A DNA stretch of 34,416 nt from Bacteroidales bacterium (GTDB lineage Bacteria; Bacteroidota; Bacteroidia; Bacteroidales; VadinHA17): positions 1 through 34,416 of the forward strand of contig JAOZPG010000007.1 of the NCBI GenBank assembly GCA_029932855.1, read 5' to 3'. The notes beneath the pieces were generated by a model, which had not been told where the DNA came from, ran no database searches, and worked only from the letters and a program-made list of their open reading frames with translations. Shown in pieces: positions 1-8,147 of the stretch. The stretch's first letter is position 1, and each line of letters begins with the position of its first letter. The position numbers and the translations under genes were made by a program.

Positions 1-116
1 CATAACTTGTTAAGGGCCGTGGCAGATCATGACGAACATAGTGAGGAATAATCTTCCAATCCATAACTTGTTAAGGGCCGTGGCAGATCATGACGAACAT
101 AGTGAGGAATAATCTT
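1..116. repeat. Tandem direct repeat, 61-base period, two copies
   Basis: Bases 1-55 and 62-116 are identical over 55 positions. Each starts CATAACTTGTTAAGGG and ends GAGGAATAATCTT, and they are separated by CCAATC. The period of 61 is not a multiple of three, so this is not a coding repeat. The second copy ends one base before the stop codon of the GroES-like gene. The segment GACGAACATAGTGAGGAAT resembles, from memory, a dispersed intergenic repeat seen in many bacterial genomes (core like GAACGAAGTGAAGAATC). The array probably continues beyond the window. Confidence 0.9.
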
Positions 117-117
117 T

Positions 118-501
118 CTACTCAAATAAACCCGAATCCCTTACGAGCAACAATACTGCAGAGTGAGGAACAATTACATATTTCTCGTTATTAAAAAATA
201 TCTCCCAGGCCGGATTTTGAAGATAAATGGCCAGGTCGCCCTCAACAGGCTGCAAAGGAACATACTTCACCTCCTCTTTCTTGTCTTTCCATGGCTCATC
301 GGCATCTGTAATTGCAGGTATTGGATATCCCGGACCAACCTTAACAACATAACCACTTTGTATCTTCTCCTTTTCCTGTACTCCGGGAGGCAGATAAAGG
401 CCGGATCTTGTTTTGCTATCGGCAGTTTTAGGTTTAATAAGTAACCTGTCACCAACAACAATTAATTTCTCAAGTCCCTTATCCTCGATGTTCAAAGTCA
501 T
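118..501 (-). CDS. GroES-like (chaperonin-10 fold) co-chaperonin protein
   Basis: This 127-residue protein resembles the GroES/Cpn10 family, whose members cap the GroEL chamber in the cytoplasm. The N-terminal half has the family pattern: VVGDRLLIKP near residues 15-24, a mobile-loop-like stretch TRSGLYLPPGVQEKEK at about 31-46, then GYVVKVGPG at about 50-58. It is longer than the usual ~95 residues, with extra sequence at about 60-85 (PAITDADEPWKDKKEE), and it ends in a hydrophobic VIVPHSAVLLLV strand. No groEL lies beside it, so it is an orphan paralogue or specialised co-chaperonin. The ATG is preceded by AGGAG at a suitable distance, and a TATATTTG -7 box lies 24-31 bases upstream of it. 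The fold assignment is fairly firm; partnership with GroEL is inferred. Confidence 0.8.
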   Translation of the reverse strand: MTLNIEDKGLEKLIVVGDRLLIKPKTADSKTRSGLYLPPGVQEKEKIQSGYVVKVGPGYPIPAITDADEPWKDKKEEVKYVPLQPVEGDLAIYLQNPAWEIFFNNEKYVIVPHSAVLLLVRDSGLFE

Positions 502-524
502 AGCTCCTGTAATTAGTATGTATA

Positions 525-532
525 CAAATATA
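525..532 (-). promoter_or_regulatory. Putative Bacteroidota -7 box (TATATTTG) for the GroES-like gene
   Basis: Read on the minus strand, this is TATATTTG, matching the Bacteroidota TAnnTTTG -7 consensus. It would place the transcription start about 15-20 bases upstream of the ATG at 501. No clear TTG -33 element is seen at 19-21 bases spacing, so the assignment is tentative. Confidence 0.4.
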
Positions 533-728
533 TATTATTAAGTATTAAGTTCTATTTTGATATTATTACCATCATATAAGAAAACAAGTATAAACGGGAA
601 CGCACTTTATTCTAGTCGAACCGGCAGTACATGAAAATACAGTCACCATCGCAAGGACAATAATAAGTCTTTCCGTAAGATTAAAACAAGAATTGAGGAA
701 ATACTTATTTTATTGGAAATAAAAGCAT

Positions 729-1856
729 CTATGTCATGTCATAAGCAGACACATAAACCGGCCTCCTATAAAAGTCCTGCTCTTCCTCACTGCTAATATT
801 AACAGGCTTAAACCTTATCAGACCCGGGGTAGAGCCCTGAACTGATGCCAGGAAGCCATATCTCACAGCTTTTTTTATTGTCGAGTAAATAATGCTTCTT
901 GTATCAAACCACGCCATACCAAGGCCAACATCATAATTTGCACATGCCGTTTCAAACAGTTGAGACAGGTATTTCTCCTTTCCCTTTTTGAACCATATAG
1001 CCTCGTATGTAACAAAGCCAAGCTCCCGGGCATTGAATATCTTTCTTAGCATGGGCACCCTGGGAAAAACATTAAGTAAAAACCAGCCTGATAAGCCGGG
1101 CAACTCCAGAACTTCCCAGTCAACTTTATCTACCTGAAGGCCTGCAACTATCTCGCCATCCTCTTCTATTACCAGGTAATCATTATCAAGATCGAGGTAC
1201 TGCGAGAAAAACATATTATGATCACTGTAAAACTCTTTTATACTCTTTTTCATTTGCTCTCTTTCATCCTTTCTGAGTAATCTGACATTTTTATGCTTCT
1301 TCGGAAAGAACCTGGAAAACAGAATCGTATGTATCATTCCAAGGGTCTTATATCCTATCATTTCGCTAAAATCCAGAGAGCGTTGGTTATCCTTCTCTAT
1401 AAAAGCATAAGAAACAGTCTTCAGTTTCCTGTGTTCGGGATCCACAATAAAGCTGTCCATCCTTTCCACTTCCTCTTTTATTTTATCCTTGATAATAAAG
1501 CTTTTATCTTCTTCCCTCCTGAACTTCTTCTGCCGGTGTTTCTTTGAACGCATGGGCGAAAAGATAGAGAAATATCTGATAAAGAATGCGTTATATTTAT
1601 TATCCTCATTTTCCACCAGCCTGTGGATCAGTCCTACAGTACCAAGCAGCCTGCCGGCTTTGTATAAAGTCAGAAAAAGTGTATCCCCGACTTTTTCAAT
1701 TTTATCCAGGACATTGATATGCCTGTACCTCATCTTACCGGGTGTACCAAGCACAACCTTTGAAATATGTTTTTTAATCTCATCATCTGCTCCCCATTTA
1801 CTCTTAACATTCAGGTCGTGATACTTAAGACCTGGCTGTTCCCCTTTTCCTGTCAT
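729..1856 (-). CDS. GNAT-like acyltransferase family protein
   Basis: This cytoplasmic-looking 375-residue protein has no signal peptide or membrane segment. Two regions look like the GNAT (N-acyltransferase) fold. An N-terminal part contains the strand pair LFLTLYKAGRLLGTVGLI (about 58-75) and the helix/strand SLDFSEMIGYKTLGMIHTI (about 160-178), which resembles the end of GNAT domains. A second part contains DYLVIEEDGEIVAGLQV (about 227-243) and a C-terminal helix followed by YGFLASVQG. A basic stretch, MRSKKHRQKKFRREE, lies near residue 105. It is the last gene of an operon, 6 bases after the stop of the RHS-like gene and probably translationally coupled to it. The substrate is unknown; modification of a partner protein or envelope component encoded upstream is only a guess. 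Confidence 0.55.
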   Translation of the reverse strand: MTGKGEQPGLKYHDLNVKSKWGADDEIKKHISKVVLGTPGKMRYRHINVLDKIEKVGDTLFLTLYKAGRLLGTVGLIHRLVENEDNKYNAFFIRYFSIFSPMRSKKHRQKKFRREEDKSFIIKDKIKEEVERMDSFIVDPEHRKLKTVSYAFIEKDNQRSLDFSEMIGYKTLGMIHTILFSRFFPKKHKNVRLLRKDEREQMKKSIKEFYSDHNMFFSQYLDLDNDYLVIEEDGEIVAGLQVDKVDWEVLELPGLSGWFLLNVFPRVPMLRKIFNARELGFVTYEAIWFKKGKEKYLSQLFETACANYDVGLGMAWFDTRSIIYSTIKKAVRYGFLASVQGSTPGLIRFKPVNISSEEEQDFYRRPVYVSAYDMT

Positions 1857-1862
1857 ATGCTT

Positions 1863-4800
1863 TCATTTTTTGTTTACATGGATAAAGATAAGTTCAGAAA
1901 GCGAAAATTTTCCGTTTTTCACCCTGCATCTTATATAAAAATCATCCTTCCCTGCCTGTTGCTTCAGCACAGATGTCCTGTAGGGTGAATCCGGTATTTC
2001 CTTCAACAATATCCAGTCAGATGAAGTTAAGGTTTTCATCTCCCAGCTATAATTAAATGGCGGCAAAGCATAGTCAAGCTCTGCAGTAATAGTTATTATA
2101 TCTCCCTCCTGTACATCAGCATCAACAGATAAGAGTACCAGTACCGGGTATTGCTCTCCTTTTTTCATGATCTGGTCTTCAGACGAAACAGCTTTTGACA
2201 GGCTGAAATCAATTGGCTCACCTGCCCTTGCAGTATCCCCTGAATATTGTTTGTAGTGATAATGGTATTCTTTAAGGATATTACCATCATCATTTGCAAT
2301 AATTTCAAGATCTCCATAGCTATTATAGACATAATGCATACTCACATTATCAGGCCCGGTCTCTGTAATAACACCCCAGAAAGGATGATATCTATATCTG
2401 GTAATAAATGATCCGGGGGGATAATCGGCAATATCCGGATGATATTCGGAATTTTCTGTTTTTGCCACGGGGTATAGTTGTAAAGGATCCCAGTTTATAG
2501 AGTTAAACACTCCTCCCTTCCTGTGGTACTGAAGGATATTTCCATGTGAATCATAGCTATCGTAAAATATTCTCTTCCGGTATTCATTTCCCTCAAGAAT
2601 CTCAATGCTTGAAGGCAGCAGAAGAGATCCCTTATAAAAATCATAATTTATCTTTGAACCCTTTATCCTTTCATTCCCCCTAAAGCTTTCAGTAATCAAA
2701 GGCACTCCAGGCATATGCTTTTGCATAAGAGCATTTATTGCAGGATCACCTGCTGCGGCAAGCTCAGAAGGATATGTATTTATTGTTTCAATCCTGCTGC
2801 TGTCACTATCCCTGCTTATTGTCTTTTTTAATTGAAGATGAACTGAATCATAAACATATTCTTTCACAATATGCAAAGGATTTTCACCATTAATGGCATA
2901 ACCTATTTCTTCACTTTTCTGCATATAATTCCATCCTGCCGGAATATAGTACCTGTCAAAGGCATATGTATAATTGGCTCCCGGAATCCGCTTGACAACC
3001 CTGAGTGCCGGAATATAGGAGCGGTTTGCGGATCCTTTTAAGGGATTATAGCTGTATTCTTCTTTCTTTTGCAGGACATTATTTTCACTATAATAAAGTT
3101 TTTCTTTCAACTGACCCCTTTTCCAGTCGTAAGATATTGCCGGCGGATAGGGAAAAAGATTTGATGAGATATCCGGAAAATCAAGTCCTGAAGTAAAACG
3201 GTAGACTGTTTTTCCGGTCCCCCTCCTGGAGACAGTAAGCTGGCTGTAAGTTATATGTGTTCCCGAGCTACGTGCAGGATCGGCCTTTCCCATTGAGAAC
3301 ATTCTTATCGGCGGATTGGAAATAGGATCGAAATCACTTCCCATATAAAATATATCCCTGGGCAGCTCGAAATATACAGGCCAGTTCATAAGTATACCGC
3401 TCGATCTTTGCAGGTCATCATCTTTCAGCCTGTAGTTGAAATCTGTAACCCCAAGGGTATCAGATGCATTATCCATCTCAACTATTTGCGCTATCCTTAG
3501 TCCCCCTGCCCTGGCATAAGGTAATATCCTGCTCACTTTCCTTACAAGCGCATTTATATAGCCGTATTCCGATTCAATCCTGGGAATAAATTCAAGCCTG
3601 TAACTGCCTGGTGGCAGTTCAAGCCTTATCTTACCGGAATATTCATATTCCAGGCGATCTTCATTCCACCGGATCAGATCATCCCCATAATAGCTCATGT
3701 GATAGATTACTTCAGGAGTCCGGCCTCCTGTCTCAGATAATTTAACATAAGTCAATGGCTCTTCAAGTCCCACTGTGGATATCCTGTTTGGATGTAACTT
3801 TGACCTGAAAAAAAAGTTCAGCTTCACCAATGGATTGTCCATCTCAGTAAGCACAAAATCCTCAGAACAATACCCGCTTATATCATCAGGAAAATATTCC
3901 TCCCCGGCCTTAAATCCAAGCTGTTCGTATTCCTTTGAAAAGATCTTTTGCACATTATCATCCGGACTGCCTTCCCGGAGGTCTGTCAGCATTACTATAT
4001 AATCATCGGGGTGTGCGGCATAAGCTCCCAGCTCATATTCTCCTGCTTTCGCCAGCCACAGCTTATGAAAAGACTCCCACTCCACTCCGTCCTCTATATT
4101 TGTCTCATAATCATAGCTAAAAACAGTGTCAATATCTCCGGTTTTAGATTCTTTAAAAAATAGCAGGCTATCCCTGTCAAGAGGACCTTTATAAGCGATA
4201 TATACAAATGAACCTGGATCAGGATCCATTCCCAGATTATCCTTGTTACTGCCCTGCTCAATATAGAACAATGGTATTATCTGTATCTGCTGCGGGTCAT
4301 GAACCCTGATAATTTGTTTCTCAAAACCATCAAATGCAGCGACAGAGTGACGAACCACCGGTTCAGGCATACTGAAATACCCAAAATCATGTGGCTCAAA
4401 AACAAAATTCGTACTACTGCCTGTAGGATAAACAATTCTCTCCAGGAGTCCCGCTTTCATAAATCCCTCATGAGGCTCCCTGTCTGCCCCTTCATATTCC
4501 CAGGAAGCTTCTTCGATATATTGTATATTAAGATTTATCCGGGACAGATCTTCAAAGCAGGCAGCCCCATAACTGTCGATATAGGGATTAATGGCCGTAG
4601 CTGAATGAGTATTCTTCATCAGGACAGAAGATATCATATGTTCATTGTCAGCACCATTATAAAAGCCCCAGTGATCACGGGCGAATGAGCCCCTCGGAGG
4701 CAAAGGAGTATTATTGTAAAACAGCATTGTGGGAGGCCGGGGATCGGATGTGCCCGGTGCTATATCATATATCTTGTCAAGCCTCAGCCTCCTGCATGGA

Positions 4801-5939
4801 GGGAGGTAGTCATTTGCAGTACCGCAATTTACTGAAGGAAACCAGCTATAGTCAAGCCTGAAAAGCTTTTGCAATGATCTTGTGTAGTTATCATAAATAT
4901 TAATTCTCCTGAGACAGCTGACGGCTCCGTTCACATAAGAATAAACATCCTCTTTCTCAAATTCTACTGTCTCCCGGGGTGAGATAACTTTGCTCAGATA
5001 TTTCCCTTCAATATGCTGCTCGGAATAATTATGCAGGTCATCACCGCTATAAGGCAAGTTGGAAATTTTGGTCTGCGGCATGGAATACCTGACATTCTTT
5101 GAATAGTCAGAATAGCTGAAGTAAAAGCTATCCTCCCTGTTGGCTGATTCAACTGACAGCAGGAACCATGATGAAACATATTCTTCTCCTCGTGGAAATG
5201 GGTATATGTTTGTTGTACGTTCTATACAAGCCTCAGTGCCAAATGTATATATCCTGCCTTCTTCATCTGTAATCTTCCAGCTAATTATTTTGTTATCAGC
5301 CGATCTTTCATATTCAATTTTAAGCTTCTCCATAGATTGCATAACAATCTTACCATTCGGATCAAAAAAGAATTTACCTGTCCTGCCGTTAAAACTAAAA
5401 CTAAAAATATCGGGCTCAGCATCTCTGTCATTATTCACAATATATTCGAGGTACTGGTATTGCTCCTGGCTGGTTTCCCCGGGTGGGTTCCATGACCCGA
5501 ACTCATCCGGATTATCCTCAATATCAGGAAGATAATTAGCTCCTGTTGATAAGTACCCAAGCTGATGATCATCGGCAATTCCCCTGACCGTACGCGAAAT
5601 CACTCCCCCGGCATTAAGCGACCAGCCCAGTCCTGTCCAGCCGGCCATTTCCTCAACTTTAATACCCGAGGCATGGTATTGCAGCGATATAGCTATCTTC
5701 ATTGTCCTTCCTGTAAGCTCCCACAGAGGGATACTTACAGACGGGATTCCTGTATAATAACTTACAGGTATGCTGGCAGACCTGACTATTGCCCCTGCAT
5801 CTGGCGAAGCAACAGAGGTCCTGTCAAGTCCGGGAAATGATTCCTGAGCCCGTAAAAAGCCCTCAGGCATTATCAGCATGAAAATAATCAGGCAAATGAT
5901 TTTCCTGTATTTATGTCCTGCCCGCATATAACTATTCAT
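1863..5939 (-). CDS. Secreted RHS-like (SpvB/TcdB-type N-terminal) protein lacking the RHS core
   Basis: This 1358-residue exported protein has a signal peptide at 1-31 (hydrophobic LIIFMLIM, ending RAQ). The region at about 45-130 carries the hallmark start of Bacteroidota RHS-like proteins: SIPVSYYTGIPSVSIPL, then GLGWSLNAGGVISRTVRG. A long beta-rich middle follows, with one YD-repeat-like segment near 1185-1231 (HYVYNSYGDLEIIANDDGN). The last ~125 residues look like an Ig/PKD-type domain (PPFNYSWEM). There is no long YD-repeat array, no RHS-core DPxG-type motif, no toxin tip and no T9SS C-terminal domain. The start ATG overlaps the upstream gene's stop by 8 bases and the downstream gene begins 6 bases on, so it is the middle gene of an operon. 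The RHS-like relationship is by pattern; the function is unknown (surface or secreted structural/adhesive role inferred). Confidence 0.72.
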   Translation of the reverse strand: MNSYMRAGHKYRKIICLIIFMLIMPEGFLRAQESFPGLDRTSVASPDAGAIVRSASIPVSYYTGIPSVSIPLWELTGRTMKIAISLQYHASGIKVEEMAGWTGLGWSLNAGGVISRTVRGIADDHQLGYLSTGANYLPDIEDNPDEFGSWNPPGETSQEQYQYLEYIVNNDRDAEPDIFSFSFNGRTGKFFFDPNGKIVMQSMEKLKIEYERSADNKIISWKITDEEGRIYTFGTEACIERTTNIYPFPRGEEYVSSWFLLSVESANREDSFYFSYSDYSKNVRYSMPQTKISNLPYSGDDLHNYSEQHIEGKYLSKVISPRETVEFEKEDVYSYVNGAVSCLRRINIYDNYTRSLQKLFRLDYSWFPSVNCGTANDYLPPCRRLRLDKIYDIAPGTSDPRPPTMLFYNNTPLPPRGSFARDHWGFYNGADNEHMISSVLMKNTHSATAINPYIDSYGAACFEDLSRINLNIQYIEEASWEYEGADREPHEGFMKAGLLERIVYPTGSSTNFVFEPHDFGYFSMPEPVVRHSVAAFDGFEKQIIRVHDPQQIQIIPLFYIEQGSNKDNLGMDPDPGSFVYIAYKGPLDRDSLLFFKESKTGDIDTVFSYDYETNIEDGVEWESFHKLWLAKAGEYELGAYAAHPDDYIVMLTDLREGSPDDNVQKIFSKEYEQLGFKAGEEYFPDDISGYCSEDFVLTEMDNPLVKLNFFFRSKLHPNRISTVGLEEPLTYVKLSETGGRTPEVIYHMSYYGDDLIRWNEDRLEYEYSGKIRLELPPGSYRLEFIPRIESEYGYINALVRKVSRILPYARAGGLRIAQIVEMDNASDTLGVTDFNYRLKDDDLQRSSGILMNWPVYFELPRDIFYMGSDFDPISNPPIRMFSMGKADPARSSGTHITYSQLTVSRRGTGKTVYRFTSGLDFPDISSNLFPYPPAISYDWKRGQLKEKLYYSENNVLQKKEEYSYNPLKGSANRSYIPALRVVKRIPGANYTYAFDRYYIPAGWNYMQKSEEIGYAINGENPLHIVKEYVYDSVHLQLKKTISRDSDSSRIETINTYPSELAAAGDPAINALMQKHMPGVPLITESFRGNERIKGSKINYDFYKGSLLLPSSIEILEGNEYRKRIFYDSYDSHGNILQYHRKGGVFNSINWDPLQLYPVAKTENSEYHPDIADYPPGSFITRYRYHPFWGVITETGPDNVSMHYVYNSYGDLEIIANDDGNILKEYHYHYKQYSGDTARAGEPIDFSLSKAVSSEDQIMKKGEQYPVLVLLSVDADVQEGDIITITAELDYALPPFNYSWEMKTLTSSDWILLKEIPDSPYRTSVLKQQAGKDDFYIRCRVKNGKFSLSELIFIHVNKK

Positions 5940-8007
5940 TTGATACTACTATTTTCCGTGAGATACTACCCTCACCGGTCTGTATCCTTATATAATATAT
6001 CCCGTCTTCCAGGCCTGTGGCATTTAGCTCCAACACATAAGTACCTTTATTGCTTTCCCCTTCAAAGAGCAACATCCTTTTCCTGCCGGCTATATCATAA
6101 AGTGATATCTCCACCCAGGTGTTCAATGGTACAGAGTAGCTAAGCCTCGCATTATCTGACACGGGATTCGGGAAAACGCTTAAATCAAATATACCGCTGG
6201 CTGTGCCTGTAAGAACTTCTATTTTTTCTTTTATGCTGCAGCCACCTGAATCAGTTACAATAAGCTCATATAAACCTCCTTGCAGCCCATAAAGGCTTGA
6301 CTGCCCCGATCCATCAAACCACAAATATGTATATGGAGGGATACCCTCTGAAACAATTAATTCTATACTCCCGTTATTGCCCTCCGGCATAAGCTCATCT
6401 TCTACAATATAATTAAGTGACAGGGAATCATTTTTCACCTTTACACTGTCAGTGCTTGTGCATCCATAGTCATTGCTTAGCCTGACATAATAAAGGCCTG
6501 TGTCTGCAACGACCAGGCTTGAATCAACAGAAAGGCTGTCGCCCCAGAGGTAGGATGAATAATCTCCATTAATAGTTATGGTATCCTCCCTGCCGTTACA
6601 GAGGTAGAAAAGATCGGGAAGGTCCGGACCGAAATTATAACACGGATCCCTGAAGCCAAGCATAAAAATGTCGGGTGCATGCCTGGAATAATAAGCGGCT
6701 CCCTCTGCCATTAACCCGCCATGAAAAGAACCCCAGCTATACAGATACTCCCCTCCATCCGACAATATGCCTTCAGGCAGAACTTCCGAGCTTCCCGGCA
6801 GGCACTTTGCCCAGTTAACATCCATAGCGGAAGACAAGGAAACTATGAAACCATTGAAGAACCTGGACGATGACTCCAGCAAATGATTATCGAAACTTAT
6901 TTTATTTTTAAAAGCTCCCGACAGGAATATGTTATTATATTCATCAACAGCCAGTGCATACGGGATATCATCTGAGCGGCCACCCCATGAGCCTTTTTCA
7001 CGGGGCTGCAGGGAATCAATAAAATGTAAAAGAAAAATATCTTTTTTACCTTCAGAATGAAGCTGCTCTCCATCAATAAACATATCATCCCCGAAACTGC
7101 CATAAAGGAAAAATCCACCGTTCATATCTTTACATAATCCGGAAGCCTTATCAGATGCAGGTCCGCCGGTAGTGAACAGTTCAACAGGCCGGATGCCGGG
7201 AGAAAAAGAAATAAGAAAAATGTCATCTCTGCCCTTTGAACTGATAATTGTATCAGCAAGAGCAATATCCCTTTTAAAGTTACCACAGACTATAAAACCA
7301 TCTTTATAATTAATTATCCCTGCAGGACTGTCATTCCCTTCTCCCCCGAATGAAAAGCCATTCTTAATATTTTTTAACGAATCTACTGTAAGTATGAAAA
7401 CATCCTCTTTACCTGCAGACTCAAGCATAAGCTCACCATACTTAAGATTGCCCTTAAATCCGCCGCCAAGCACAATGTTGTGAGATGTATCTATGCTAAA
7501 ACAATCCACCCTGGCAGGAAAACCGGCAAGCAGATTATCAAATAACAATATATCTCCCTTATTATTGAAGCTTAAAATAAATACATTGCTCCCGGCCCCG
7601 GTTTCCAGCTTTCTGTCATCAAGCATAAGGGAGTTGAAATAGTTCCCGATAACAATATATTCATTATCTCCCTGTGCAAGGATCCCTGTTATCGCAGAAT
7701 TACCGGGTGAGGACAACAATTTTATCCAGTTGAGACCGGCAGTGCTGTCAAAGGAACTTATAAAAAGACTCTTTCTGTTTGCGGCAGTATATAATGTACT
7801 ATTTATGTCCAGTACTCCTTCAAATGAACCTGCAATTATAATACTGCCATCATCAGATGTAACTGAAGCACTTATGTTTTTAATGTGTTGACTTTTAAGC
7901 TGAAGGCCTGTATAATGAACATACTCCTGTGCTGCCAGTCCTGAAACCATAAACAGCAGGCAGGAAAAAAAGACAAACACCGGTAATACCTTCTTATTGA
8001 GATACAC
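5932..8007 (-). CDS. T9SS-exported beta-propeller protein with SprB repeat and type A sorting domain
   Basis: The open frame continues upstream to an ATG at 8106, but that adds 33 residues before the signal peptide. The GTG at 8007 gives a normal leader (VYLNKKVLPVFVFFSCLL...GLAAQ), so it is preferred. With that start the protein has 691 residues. The body holds several SBBP-like propeller repeats (patterns like IIAGSFEG, IVIGNYFNS, FFLYGSFGDD, IFLSGAFKN). A PKD/Ig-like piece (ITINGDYSSYLWGDS) and an SprB-type repeat (GIPPYTYLWFDG...VTDSGGCS) follow. The last 85 residues are a type IX secretion sorting domain (FPNPVSDNARLSY...DGIYYIRI...RKIVV). It is therefore predicted to cross the outer membrane and be surface-bound or released. 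It is the first gene of the operon with the RHS-like and GNAT-like genes. Domain calls are firm; ligand and role are unknown. Confidence 0.8.
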   Translation of the reverse strand: MYLNKKVLPVFVFFSCLLFMVSGLAAQEYVHYTGLQLKSQHIKNISASVTSDDGSIIIAGSFEGVLDINSTLYTAANRKSLFISSFDSTAGLNWIKLLSSPGNSAITGILAQGDNEYIVIGNYFNSLMLDDRKLETGAGSNVFILSFNNKGDILLFDNLLAGFPARVDCFSIDTSHNIVLGGGFKGNLKYGELMLESAGKEDVFILTVDSLKNIKNGFSFGGEGNDSPAGIINYKDGFIVCGNFKRDIALADTIISSKGRDDIFLISFSPGIRPVELFTTGGPASDKASGLCKDMNGGFFLYGSFGDDMFIDGEQLHSEGKKDIFLLHFIDSLQPREKGSWGGRSDDIPYALAVDEYNNIFLSGAFKNKISFDNHLLESSSRFFNGFIVSLSSAMDVNWAKCLPGSSEVLPEGILSDGGEYLYSWGSFHGGLMAEGAAYYSRHAPDIFMLGFRDPCYNFGPDLPDLFYLCNGREDTITINGDYSSYLWGDSLSVDSSLVVADTGLYYVRLSNDYGCTSTDSVKVKNDSLSLNYIVEDELMPEGNNGSIELIVSEGIPPYTYLWFDGSGQSSLYGLQGGLYELIVTDSGGCSIKEKIEVLTGTASGIFDLSVFPNPVSDNARLSYSVPLNTWVEISLYDIAGRKRMLLFEGESNKGTYVLELNATGLEDGIYYIRIQTGEGSISRKIVVSNE

Positions 8008-8113
8008 TTTGACTAAGCAATCTAAAGCTTCATTTTCAATGATATAGCAATTTAAATAATTTTCTGTAAAAAGACAAACCCGGGTATTATTATCGATTTT
8101 CGACATAGATTAT

Positions 8114-8121
8114 TATATTTG
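8114..8121 (+). promoter_or_regulatory. -7 promoter box (TATATTTG) of the DUF2975-XRE pair
   Basis: TATATTTG fits the Bacteroidota TAnnTTTG consensus. The predicted start point, about 8128, leaves a ~20-base leader before the ATG at 8148. No good TTG is found at the -33 position, which may indicate a weak or regulated promoter. Confidence 0.5.
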
Positions 8122-8136
8122 ATTTTCAAAATCAAA
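8118..8136. promoter_or_regulatory. Perfect 19-base palindrome, candidate autoregulatory operator
   Basis: TTTGATTTT-C-AAAATCAAA is a perfect inverted repeat with 9-base arms and a single central base. It overlaps the end of the -7 box and the predicted transcription start of the DUF2975/XRE genes. A second GATTTTC half-site lies at 8095-8101, 26 bases upstream of the one at 8121-8127. Position and symmetry suit a dimeric repressor such as the Cro/CI-type protein encoded two genes downstream. Binding is inferred. Confidence 0.5.
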
Positions 8137-8147
8137 CAGCCTTTCCA

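Noticed and set aside
1-116. CRISPR array
   Set aside because: There are only two copies, the 55-base repeat is longer than usual CRISPR repeats, the 6-base spacing is too short for a spacer, and no cas genes are present.
1863-5939. Polymorphic RHS toxin with an immunity gene downstream
   Set aside because: There is no RHS core, no toxin-like C-terminus, and the following gene is a GNAT-like enzyme, not a small immunity protein.
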